A stretch of 64,000 nt of DNA from Castellaniella sp049651205 (GTDB lineage Bacteria > Pseudomonadota > Gammaproteobacteria > Burkholderiales > Burkholderiaceae_B). Each line of letters starts with the position of its first letter. The stretch's first letter is position 1. Made by a program: the position numbers and the translations under genes. Shown one piece after another: positions 1 to 7,058 of the stretch. The notes under the pieces are model-generated. The model did not search any database and was not told the origin of the DNA. It saw only the letters and a program-made list of their open reading frames with translations. Where the stretch lies: positions 248,001-312,000 of the forward strand of contig NZ_JBASBR010000007.1 of assembly GCF_049651205.1 (NCBI RefSeq). The letters are read 5' to 3'.

Positions 1-1209
1 CACCGACGCGGCTTCTTTACCAGCTGGATTCAGACCACTGCCACCACCGGGATGTTTCTGTCGTTGGTGGTGGTGCTGGGCACCCGGGCCACCCTGGGGC
101 AAGAAGCCTTTGAGTCCTGGGGCTGGCGCGTGCCTTTCCTGATCTCCGTCCTGCTGCTGGTCATTTCGGTGTGGATCCGGCTGCGCCTACACGAGTCGCC
201 CGCCTTTACCCGAATGAAATCTGAAGGACGGGTATCGCGCGCCCCAATCAAAGAGGCCTTTGGTCAGTGGCGCAATCTGCGCCTGATCCTGCTGGCTCTG
301 ATCGGCCTGACCGCCGGGCAAGCGGTGGTGTGGTACACAGGACAGTTTTACGCACTTTATTTTTTAACTGAAAGCCTGCGAGTAGATGCCAACCTGGCCA
401 ATATCCTGGTGGCTTTATCCTTACTGCTGGCCTGCCCGTTTTTCCTGGTGTTTGGAGCATTGTCCGACCGCATCGGCCGCAAACCCATCATTATGGCCGG
501 CTGCCTGATCGCCTGCCTGAGCTACTTCCCGGTGTTCAAGGGGCTAACGCACTATGCCAACCCGGCACTCGAGCGTGCCCAGCAGCAAGCCCCCGTGTAT
601 GTGGTCTCCGACCCCAATGCGTGCTCGCTGCAATTCAATCCAGTGGGAATCGCGTCGTTTACCAACTCCTGCGATCTCCTGAAGGCCTTTATGGCCAGCC
701 ATTCGGTGCATTACATCAATCAGCCGGCGCCGCCTGGCTCGGTGGCCTACGCGATGGTGGGCGACCAACGCATTGATTCATTTGAAGGCACCGGATTGTC
801 ACGTGCCGAATTTGCCTTGCGAGAATCCGTGCTGCAAGCCAGCCTGCGAGAAGCCATCCGCAGCCACGGCTATCCAGCGCACGCAGACCCCTCGCAAATC
901 AATTACATCATGGTACTGTTGCTGCTGTTCTTTTTGGTATTGCAGGTAACCATGGTGTATGGGCCCATTGCAGCGATGCTGGTAGAGATGTTTCCCACCC
1001 GCATCCGCTATACCTCGATGAGCGTGCCTTATCACATTGGCAACGGCTGGTTTGGCGGCTTTTTACCGCCGGTGGCTTTTGCTACGGTAGCAACCACCGG
1101 CGATATGTACGACGGCCTGTGGTACCCGGTGATCGTGTGCGCCATGACGCTGGTCGTGGGGATGCTCTTTATTCGCGAAACACGCCATAACGATCTCAAC
1201 GCCCATTGA
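1..1209 (+). CDS. MHS-family major facilitator (metabolite:H+ symporter), 5'-truncated by window edge
   Basis: The open frame runs in from base 1 (HRRGFFTSWIQTTATTG...) to a TGA at 1207-1209, so about 402 C-terminal residues are present and the N-terminus lies outside the window. RRGFF near the edge, GWRVPFLIS, ESPAF, the loop motif GALSDRIGRKP and the late segment FPTRIRYTSMSVPYHIGNGWFGG are typical of the ProP/shikimate/alpha-ketoglutarate branch of the MFS, inner-membrane proton symporters for small metabolites. A soluble insert of roughly 120 residues (about residues 180-300) interrupts the membrane part, as seen in several MHS members. The substrate cannot be told from sequence. Genes downstream are unrelated. 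Confidence 0.88.
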   Translation, partial: HRRGFFTSWIQTTATTGMFLSLVVVLGTRATLGQEAFESWGWRVPFLISVLLLVISVWIRLRLHESPAFTRMKSEGRVSRAPIKEAFGQWRNLRLILLALIGLTAGQAVVWYTGQFYALYFLTESLRVDANLANILVALSLLLACPFFLVFGALSDRIGRKPIIMAGCLIACLSYFPVFKGLTHYANPALERAQQQAPVYVVSDPNACSLQFNPVGIASFTNSCDLLKAFMASHSVHYINQPAPPGSVAYAMVGDQRIDSFEGTGLSRAEFALRESVLQASLREAIRSHGYPAHADPSQINYIMVLLLLFFLVLQVTMVYGPIAAMLVEMFPTRIRYTSMSVPYHIGNGWFGGFLPPVAFATVATTGDMYDGLWYPVIVCAMTLVVGMLFIRETRHNDLNAH

Positions 1210-1394
1210 TACACACCAAAACCCGCGCGTTGATTCAGAGTTTCGTCAGGCACTCTTCATTAAACTGCGCCTGTGCAACAAGCCTGTGCCCTGGTTCTCT
1301 TGTTCCCCCTTGCGTCCCAGGCCAGATCCCGCTTGTTGCACCGCTGTCCTGGCACCCCCCGCGAGCCTTTTTGTGTCAGGACTTTGCTTCTCAG

Positions 1395-1422
1395 GGCCCG
1401 GTCTCGACCGGGCCACTTTTTT
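1395..1422 (+). terminator. Rho-independent terminator of the MHS permease
   Basis: A perfect 8-bp stem, GGCCCGGT (1395-1402) with ACCGGGCC (1407-1414), has a CTCG tetraloop and is followed by ACTTTTTTG. It lies about 190 bases after the permease stop and before rdgC. The interval 1210-1394 contains no gene I can support. Confidence 0.8.
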
Positions 1423-1483
1423 GTGCCGGCATTGCATGATCCATGCCCGCACACGCTTGCGGCAGCCAACCGCACCCATCGCG

Positions 1484-1489
1484 TACAAT
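1484..1489 (+). promoter_or_regulatory. possible -10 element of rdgC
   Basis: TACAAT at 1484-1489 matches the sigma-70 -10 consensus in 5 of 6 positions and sits about 40 bases before the rdgC ATG, after the terminator. No good -35 is present at 17 bp; TTGCGG lies 21 bp upstream, which is too far for a canonical promoter. Tentative. Confidence 0.35.
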
Positions 1490-1527
1490 CAGGGCCCTGT
1501 TTCCAACGCCCTCTCTTGCTGACTGCC

Positions 1528-2433
1528 ATGTGGTTTAAGAATCTGAAGCTGTATCGTCTTGCCCCCAATGCCTCACTGTCCCTGACAGACCTGGACACCG
1601 CCCTGGAGCCCCTGGCGTTTCGTCCTGGCAGCAGCCAGGATAGCCAGGTATCCGGCTGGATGCCGCCGCGCGATGACAGTGGCCTGGCCTATGGTCAGCA
1701 CGGCCAGATCTTGCTGCGACTGCAAACAGAAAAAAAACTTCTGCCTACTACCGTTATCAACCAGGCCAGCCGTGCCCGGGCTCAACAAATCGAAGAGCAG
1801 CAAGGCTACAAGCCCGGCCGCAAGCAAATGAAGGACATCAAGGAGCAGATGACCATGGAGCTGCTCCCGCGCGCTTTTGTGATCGCGCACGACACCCATG
1901 TGTGGATCGATACCATCAACCATTGGGTTGCCATCGACGCGGCTGCAGTGGCCCGCAGCGATGAGGTCCTGAGCCTGTTGGCCAAAACCCTGACACCTTT
2001 TCCCATTTTGCCTTTGCATGTGCAGACCTCGCCTGGGGCTGCCATGACGCGCTGGCTCAGCGAAAACGAAGCTCCGGACGGCTTTACCATCGATCAGGAC
2101 ACCGAGCTGCGATCCAGCGGAGAATCCCGCGCGACAGTTCGTTACGTGCGGCAAACCGTAGACCCCGACGAAGTGCGACGCCACATTGAAGCCGGCAAAC
2201 AGTGCACGCGCCTGGCCATGACATGGAATGATCGCGTCTCGTTTGTGCTGACCGACACACTGGACATCAAGCGCGTGGCGCCCCTGGACGTACTGAAAGA
2301 GCACCAGGATGCCCAGACAGCGAACGAAGCCGAGCAATTTGATGCCGATTTTTCCCTGATGACGGGAGAGTTGGCCCGTTTGCTGGACGATCTGGTGACC
2401 AGCCTGGACGGCTTTCGGACAGACGGCCAGTAA
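1528..2433 (+). CDS. rdgC: recombination-associated protein RdgC
   Basis: A 301-residue protein beginning MWFKNLKLYRL, the standard start of RdgC. RdgC is a ring-shaped, non-specific dsDNA-binding protein that modulates RecA-dependent recombination and is associated with the nucleoid. Family features seen here are the length (about 300 aa), the FRPGSSQDSQVSGWMPPR segment near residue 37, LLPRAFVIAHDTHVWID in the middle and an acidic C-terminus. The frame is open upstream to 1273, but that part reads across the terminator and has no RdgC character, so the ATG at 1528 is chosen. It is monocistronic and convergent with pyrB. Confidence 0.95.
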   Translation: MWFKNLKLYRLAPNASLSLTDLDTALEPLAFRPGSSQDSQVSGWMPPRDDSGLAYGQHGQILLRLQTEKKLLPTTVINQASRARAQQIEEQQGYKPGRKQMKDIKEQMTMELLPRAFVIAHDTHVWIDTINHWVAIDAAAVARSDEVLSLLAKTLTPFPILPLHVQTSPGAAMTRWLSENEAPDGFTIDQDTELRSSGESRATVRYVRQTVDPDEVRRHIEAGKQCTRLAMTWNDRVSFVLTDTLDIKRVAPLDVLKEHQDAQTANEAEQFDADFSLMTGELARLLDDLVTSLDGFRTDGQ

Positions 2434-2453
2434 GCCTGGCCGTCCATCTGCAG

Positions 2454-2474
2454 CGCCACAAAATGATTGTGGCG
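2454..2474. terminator. inverted repeat between convergent rdgC and pyrB
   Basis: CGCCACAA (2454-2461) and TTGTGGCG (2467-2474) form a perfect 8-bp stem with a 5-base loop, exactly between the stop codons of the two convergent genes. No long T-run follows on either strand, so it is at best a weak bidirectional terminator. Confidence 0.4.
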
Positions 2475-3767
2475 TTAGTCCAGGCCGTGAAACACGCTGT
2501 CGTCGGGTCCGATATGAGAGGGCGGCAACCAAGTGACATCCCTTAGCGAGTGCTGCACCAGCCCCTCGACACCCAGCAGGACTGCAAAAATGGCCATCCG
2601 CAAAGGGATGCCATTATCCGTCTGACGGAAAATCGCCAGGCGGGAGTCGTGATTGAGATCGGTACTGAGATCATTGGCACCTTCACGGCTATCCCGTGGC
2701 AAAGGGTGCATGACAATCACATCCGGCCCACAACACGCGTCGACAATCGCCTTGTTTACCTGAAACTCGGCCGAATACCCCTCCAGGCTCTCACCCGTGA
2801 AGCGCTCTTTTTGCACCCGCGTGGCGTAGATCACATCCGCCCCTTTCAGGCCGGACGCCAGATCATGTGTCTGCTCGATCACATGGCCATTGCGGCTGGC
2901 TTTCTCAAGCAGATAGTCGGGCATCTCCAGCCCCGGCGGCGATACCAGGGTGAACTTCAGCCCCCGATACAAAGCCAGCAACTTAATAAGCGAGTGCACG
3001 GTGCGGCCGTATTTGAGGTCGCCCGCCATGACGATATGTGCGCCATCCAACAGCTTGCCCAAACGCGAGAACTCGGTCAGGATAGTGTAGAGATCCAGCA
3101 GTGCCTGGCTGGGGTGCTCGCCGGCGCCATCACCGCCATTCACCACAGGGATATTGGTGGCAGCCGCGAATTCTGCAACCGAGCCCTTCTCTGGGTGGCG
3201 GATCACCATGGCATCCACGTACCCACTCATCACCCGGCTGGTGTCATATATAGACTCGCCCTTGGCCATCGACGAAAACGTAAACCCGGTGGTATCGCAC
3301 ACCGAGCCGCCCAGGCGGCAAAATGCGGCCCCAAAGCTTACTCGCGTGCGGGTGCTGGCCTCAAAAAACAAATTGCCCAGTACAGCGCCCTCAAGGACAC
3401 GAGACACTTTGTGCCGCCGGGCGATGGGCTGCATCAGATCGGCCACACGGAACAGGTCTTCCACCGACTCGCGGCTGAACTGATCCACAGACAGCAACTG
3501 ATGTTTATTGTCTACAGCAATGCGGTCGCGCAAAGAGCCACTTTGTGCGCTTTGCGCATACTTTTGCATCAGGGTTTCGTTTTCAACGATTTCCGTCACA
3601 AACCGCGAGACCACCTCGGGCATGCTACGGGCTTCTTGAGAACCTTCGGGTAGAAGCCAGGTATCCAGTGCACGGCGCTTGACGCCAATGCGTCCGGCAA
3701 AGACATCCCGGGTGAGGTTCAGGCGACGCATGGCATCGCGCAGAAAAACTTGTTGGGAAACGGCCAT
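2475..3767 (-). CDS. pyrB: aspartate carbamoyltransferase with N-terminal helix-turn-helix-like domain
   Basis: A 430-residue protein. The C-terminal about 330 residues are ATCase, catalysing carbamoyl phosphate + aspartate to N-carbamoylaspartate in pyrimidine synthesis. Seen are the carbamoyl-phosphate motif STRTRVSF (near 136), HPSQALLDLYTI and MHPLPR. The first about 60 residues are extra: LRDAMRRLNLTRDVFAGRIGVKRRALDTWLLP reads like an XRE-type helix-turn-helix and is followed by a linker. Classical PyrB is about 310 aa, so this is a long form. A ribosome site AGGA lies 7 bases before the ATG, and a palindrome TACGCA-A-TGCGTA lies just upstream (3782-3794). No pyrI or pyrC is next to it. 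Confidence 0.93.
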   Translation of the reverse strand: MAVSQQVFLRDAMRRLNLTRDVFAGRIGVKRRALDTWLLPEGSQEARSMPEVVSRFVTEIVENETLMQKYAQSAQSGSLRDRIAVDNKHQLLSVDQFSRESVEDLFRVADLMQPIARRHKVSRVLEGAVLGNLFFEASTRTRVSFGAAFCRLGGSVCDTTGFTFSSMAKGESIYDTSRVMSGYVDAMVIRHPEKGSVAEFAAATNIPVVNGGDGAGEHPSQALLDLYTILTEFSRLGKLLDGAHIVMAGDLKYGRTVHSLIKLLALYRGLKFTLVSPPGLEMPDYLLEKASRNGHVIEQTHDLASGLKGADVIYATRVQKERFTGESLEGYSAEFQVNKAIVDACCGPDVIVMHPLPRDSREGANDLSTDLNHDSRLAIFRQTDNGIPLRMAIFAVLLGVEGLVQHSLRDVTWLPPSHIGPDDSVFHGLD

Positions 3768-3781
3768 GATGAGTTCCTATA

Positions 3782-3794
3782 TACGCAATGCGTA
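3782..3794. promoter_or_regulatory. palindrome in the pyrB leader, candidate operator
   Basis: TACGCA (3782-3787) and TGCGTA (3789-3794) are exact inverted half-sites around one A, 14 bases upstream of the pyrB start codon. The position would suit a repressor or translational control element. The link to the helix-turn-helix of PyrB is inference only. Confidence 0.35.
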
Positions 3795-3869
3795 GATTTT
3801 CACTGATCACACGCCATTCAGGCAAGCAAAATTTGGGCCGATCCCGGCCGAGTTGGGGTAGAAGCAACA

Positions 3870-3899
3870 AAACAGGCTGGCGGAAACAACACGCCAGCC
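3870..3899 (-). terminator. terminator of the SecD-head lipoprotein gene
   Basis: On the minus strand GGCTGGCG and CGCCAGCC (3892-3899 and 3875-3882) form an 8-bp stem with a 9-base loop, followed by TGTTTTGTTG. It lies 66 bases after the lipoprotein stop. The T-run is interrupted, so efficiency is uncertain. Confidence 0.5.
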
Positions 3900-3964
3900 C
3901 GGAATTGTCAGCACAACCCTATATGTGCAGATGAAAAGGCATCTGCACTTTTACCGAAAACCGC

Positions 3965-4573
3965 TTAGGGCTGCTGAAGCCCGGCAATGGATCGCGCAGC
4001 CAACTCGGCGTTATGAACGGATCCAACCCCAAATGCCACCTGCTGCTGGGTAATGGGCGATGTGTATTGCGGTGCAGCCAGCATCACCTGCCCCACCACA
4101 AGGGCCAGATGCAAGCCTGGGTGAGCCTTGGTTTGCGCATTAAGCTTCTGCAAGCCATCGTTGCTGAGGATCAGAACCAGCACGCCACCACCGGCCTGAT
4201 CTGCAGCTGATTGCACGCCCATGAGATCACTGCGATCGACGATGGCATCTGTGCGCACATACAACAGCCCGGAGGGCTTGAGCGGTACGGGGGTCCACCC
4301 CGGATGCGCATGCGTATCGGCTAAAAACACCCTGACATCCGTTGCCTGCGAATTTGCCGCAAGCGTTTGTACTGGCCCTATTTTGCGGGTTGTAGGAGCG
4401 TTCAGGCCGGAGGCAGGGGCTGTTGGGGCCGTAGACACCGCAGAACCAGAGGTGGCTGCCTGCTGATGCTGCGGCACGGCCTGGCATGCTGCCAGCAAAG
4501 CCACCAAAGCGGCCATCCCCGCTGCCCGGACAATGCGGGCGGACACGGTTGCAGACGACATCAAGATTCTCAT
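3965..4573 (-). CDS. lipoprotein with a SecD P1-head-like domain
   Basis: 202 residues from the ATG at 4573, which has GGGAG 9 bases upstream; the frame is open to 4654 but the upstream part lacks signal-peptide character. The N-terminus MRILMSSATVSARIVRAAG... ends in the lipobox LAAC, so export and lipidation are expected. A low-complexity Ala/Thr/Pro linker follows. The C-terminal half (VLVLILSNDGLQKLNAQT... LALVVGQVMLAAPQ...ITQQQVAF) resembles the P1 head subdomain of SecD/SecDF, which acts in late steps of protein export. No membrane RND part is present, so it is not SecD itself. The function is unknown, possibly periplasmic protein handling. Confidence 0.65.
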   Translation of the reverse strand: MRILMSSATVSARIVRAAGMAALVALLAACQAVPQHQQAATSGSAVSTAPTAPASGLNAPTTRKIGPVQTLAANSQATDVRVFLADTHAHPGWTPVPLKPSGLLYVRTDAIVDRSDLMGVQSAADQAGGGVLVLILSNDGLQKLNAQTKAHPGLHLALVVGQVMLAAPQYTSPITQQQVAFGVGSVHNAELAARSIAGLQQP

Positions 4574-4754
4574 TTCCCAGTTCTCCCATCTACTTCTCAT
4601 GGCCTTGATGATGACACATTTTGGCCGAAAAGCCGGATCAAGATGCCGGCGCACCCGGCGGCGCTATCGCGCAGCCCTCATCCAGCAGATGATCCTGTGC
4701 GATAATTGCCGCTTTCCAGGCAGGCCAGATTGGCTGTCCAATCCGCGCCTCCAA

Positions 4755-4833
<79 letters not shown>

Positions 4834-4850
4834 ATAGAATCAAGCACTTA

Positions 4851-4877
4851 CGCCAATCCCTAGGGGTTGGCGTTTTT
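4851..4877 (+). terminator. Rho-independent terminator of the tRNA gene
   Basis: CGCCAATC and GGTTGGCG form a stable stem around a CCTAGG-centred loop, followed by TTTTT. It lies 17 bases after the CCA end of the tRNA. Confidence 0.85.
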
Positions 4878-4941
4878 GCTTTCCGGCTCTATGCAAGCAC
4901 TATGTAAATACTTTTGACAAATGCCGCACTGACTGCACATA

Positions 4942-4966
4942 AATAAAAACCCCACTAGGGGGCGCA
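4942..4966 (-). terminator. probable minus-strand terminator of the 66-aa gene
   Basis: On the minus strand CCCC-CTAGT-GGGG is followed directly by TTTTTATTTATG. The stem is only 4-5 bp but all G-C. It lies about 100 bases after the stop of the small gene at 5065. Confidence 0.5.
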
Positions 4967-5064
4967 AAATGATCGCTTGATGGTGTCCAGCAATTTGGCC
5001 TACCGTTTGCGGCGCTCGGGTGTCCCAGGGTTCCGAGAATGGCTACTCGAACGGTCATATGGAA

Positions 5065-5265
5065 CTAGCTACTGCGCAGGGTAAGCGATTCCCGCCAGTC
5101 ACCGGTATAGTCAAACGTGGGGGCATCGAAACTCTCCTGCACCCAGTCAAGCGAGAAGTCGTCGGCTCTAGGCCCGCACAGCCAATAAGCATAGCCTTCC
5201 CCGTCTACCGCCCACCATTGCGCAGCCTCGGGGGCATCAGACCAATCAACCTTGTCATAACTCAT
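5065..5265 (-). CDS. small acidic Trp-rich protein of unknown function
   Basis: 66 residues beginning MSYDKVDWSDAPEAAQWWAVDGEGYAYWL. AAGGAG lies 6 bases before the ATG at 5265; an alternative ATG two codons upstream is too close to it. The protein is acidic and rich in Trp and Tyr, with no signal peptide or membrane segment. The composition resembles small proteins often seen in tailed phages, but I recognise no family. It sits alone behind a tRNA gene with a likely terminator of its own. Confidence 0.6.
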   Translation of the reverse strand: MSYDKVDWSDAPEAAQWWAVDGEGYAYWLCGPRADDFSLDWVQESFDAPTFDYTGDWRESLTLRSS

Positions 5266-5580
5266 AAGCATCTCCTTGTAGATGTGAAAAACATCTTACC
5301 TTAACCACCATGAGGCGCCCGGCCCAAGCAGCCGGGCACTGCAGCCACATGAGCAACCCACATCGTAAAGCAGCCAAGGACAAGTCCCAAGGCCGATACG
5401 TCCCGCCAACCATATCCATCAATACATTCACTACTACAATCACGAACGCGTCAGGACAAAACCAAAAGGCCTGAGTCCCGTGGCAATACCGAACTCAGGC
5501 CTTGGCCAACCAACCTGTGACCGTCCAACTTCCGGAGGTCAGTTCATCAAAGGCGAGGCGCATTTGTCACTTGCCGATCA
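5266..5580. other. gene-poor stretch
   Basis: No convincing coding sequence on either strand. It holds an inverted repeat GCCCGGC/GCCGGGC (5317-5337, loop 7) without a T-run, and the terminator listed at 5466-5503. A 62-codon minus frame at 5255-5443 lacks a ribosome site and plausible composition. Confidence 0.5.
5458..5503 (-). terminator. terminator of the 65-aa gene
   Basis: A perfect 11-bp inverted repeat, AAGGCCTGAGT (5466-5476) and ACTCAGGCCTT (5493-5503), has a 16-base loop. On the minus strand it is followed by TTGGTTTTG. It lies 78 bases after the stop of the small gene at 5581. Confidence 0.65.
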
Positions 5581-5778
5581 CTACCTCTGGGCGTGCTTGA
5601 ATGCCGCCACGGTTAGCTGGGCGGCGACCTCGTCGAGGTCATCAATCTCATCGCCGCCCGCTGCAGCTTGTTTCAGGCTGGCTCTGATCGCAAGGAACTG
5701 CCCCACAACATCCGCTGCTCGAGCACGATGCTTACGGCTGATCTTGCTTTCTTGAATCTTGCTTTGCGCGTCTGACAT
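5581..5778 (-). CDS. small charged protein of unknown function
   Basis: 65 residues, MSDAQSKIQESKISRKHRARAADV..., starting at an ATG preceded by CGGAGG at 6-base spacing. The frame is open further upstream, but that part would run through this ribosome site. It is charged and helical in character, basic at the front and acidic at the back (GGDEIDDLDEVAAQ), with no Cys and no membrane segment. I recognise no family. It lies between the tRNA-proximal 66-aa gene and the LodB-like gene, with its own terminator downstream. Confidence 0.6.
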   Translation of the reverse strand: MSDAQSKIQESKISRKHRARAADVVGQFLAIRASLKQAAAGGDEIDDLDEVAAQLTVAAFKHAQR

Positions 5779-5891
5779 ACAGACCTCCGATGAGTTGATC
5801 GGAGCCAGTATGCCAGAAACAAAAAACCACCTCATCGGGCAGATCGGGAAATCGAGGATACACAGCACGCTGTTCCATGCCTCTCTGCCGA

Positions 5892-7058
5892 TCAGCGTCC
5901 GTCGCCCCGCCGACGCTGCCAGAAAAGCTCGTCAGACCAGCGCTGCTGCTGCGCATAATAAAAATTGCGCTGCAGCACATAGTGGTTCCAGCGTTGCGCC
6001 TGGCCGGCCAGATAATGTTGTATCTGGATCTGCGCATGGCCTGCAGGCACAGCTGCCTGCAACTGATAATGCACCTGATGGCCGGCTTCGCTGCCACTGT
6101 CCAGGGCCTTCCAGATACCCTGGGATGACAGAGGGTCATAGGCCTGGGCCGCATCCCCCACAGCCAGCCAGTCCTGTCCGCCAAAATCCTGCAAGCGCTG
6201 GCTGCCTGCCGATGCCCCCCGGATCGGGGTGTCGTCCGCCACATACCCTTTGGCCTGCAGCAGAGGGCGCAAATGGGTGGAGGCCTGCAACACGGCATCA
6301 AAACCCGTTTGCTGCACAGCCAGGTGGGCGGCAGGCAAATCATGATCCGTATGAAACACCAGCAAACGCCGGGATTTTTCACCGGGCAGCCGATTGCTGT
6401 ACCACCAGCCCGAAGGGCCGGATTCTATTCGGGTGAACCTATCCTCATCCGGTTCAGCGGTGTCATACCACCGGGCGTAGGCAAACAGGCTGTCCAAGGA
6501 ATGAAACGCCACCCCTAGGGCACGGCCCACGACAGCGGCACGCCCGGAAGCATCTACCAGAAAGCGAGCCTCATGCATGGACTCTCCGTCAGCCTGGGCC
6601 AGCTTCACCCGCCAGCGCAGCGTACCCCCCACTTGCAGGGCACATGTTATAAAGCGCCCACCCATCATTAGGGTCGCCCCGGCAGCAACCGCCTGGTCGC
6701 GCAGAGATTGATCAAAAGCCAGGCGGTCGACACACAGGCCGTGGCCGCTGGCGGTATAGAAAAAATCCGTGGTGTCAGGCTGTGTCTCGACCCATACAGA
6801 CACATTGCCAGCTGTCTCAAAACTACCGGAGGCACCTCCAAGTGCCTCCATCGACGCCCCCAAAAACTGCCGCACCAAGCCCATGGCCCCGGGGGCAATG
6901 GACTCCCCCAGCTTGAAACGCGGCGCGACACGGGCTTCTACCAACAGTACACGCCAGCCAAAGCGTGCCAGCGTGACAGCGCTGGCGCAGCCTGCGGGCC
7001 CCGCCCCTACGATGACGACATCCCAGGGCGTGCCCGCCACTGAGGCCTCTGGGGCCAT
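5892..7058 (-). CDS. LodB-like FAD-dependent oxidoreductase
   Basis: 388 residues. The N-terminal Rossmann motif VVIVGAGPAGCASAVTLARFGW (residues about 14-35) and the distal FAD motif GDAAQAYDPLSSQG place it in the tryptophan-halogenase/geranylgeranyl-reductase-like flavoprotein group. Its ATG overlaps the stop of the upstream LodA-like gene (ATGA), so the two are translationally coupled. In the known system of Marinomonas, LodB is a flavoprotein needed post-translationally to form the cysteine tryptophylquinone cofactor in LodA. By family and context this protein probably modifies its neighbour rather than a small metabolite. The product is presumably cytoplasmic, since no signal peptide is visible. 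Confidence 0.8.
   Translation of the reverse strand: MAPEASVAGTPWDVVIVGAGPAGCASAVTLARFGWRVLLVEARVAPRFKLGESIAPGAMGLVRQFLGASMEALGGASGSFETAGNVSVWVETQPDTTDFFYTASGHGLCVDRLAFDQSLRDQAVAAGATLMMGGRFITCALQVGGTLRWRVKLAQADGESMHEARFLVDASGRAAVVGRALGVAFHSLDSLFAYARWYDTAEPDEDRFTRIESGPSGWWYSNRLPGEKSRRLLVFHTDHDLPAAHLAVQQTGFDAVLQASTHLRPLLQAKGYVADDTPIRGASAGSQRLQDFGGQDWLAVGDAAQAYDPLSSQGIWKALDSGSEAGHQVHYQLQAAVPAGHAQIQIQHYLAGQAQRWNHYVLQRNFYYAQQQRWSDELFWQRRRGDGR

Noticed and set aside
1210..1430. Possible small RNA ahead of the 1395 terminator
   Set aside because: No promoter could be assigned and no known RNA pattern (4.5S, 6S) fits; it is simply the permease 3' end.
1273..1527. N-terminal extension of rdgC (open frame before ATG 1528)
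   Set aside because: It crosses a strong terminator hairpin, and the known RdgC N-terminus MWFKNL lies exactly at 1528.
2550..3653. Long plus-strand frame opposite pyrB
   Set aside because: It is a shadow of pyrB, whose motifs are unambiguous.
5317..5337. GCCCGGC/GCCGGGC hairpin as a terminator
   Set aside because: No T-run on either strand and no gene ending just before it.
5255..5443. 62-codon minus frame whose stop overlaps the 66-aa gene start
   Set aside because: No ribosome site, unusual Cys/Trp-rich composition and a hairpin through its middle.
4834..5891. Attachment-site repeat of the tRNA 3' end
   Set aside because: I looked for a second copy of the tRNA 3' end (GGGGGGCCACCA) and saw none in the stretch.
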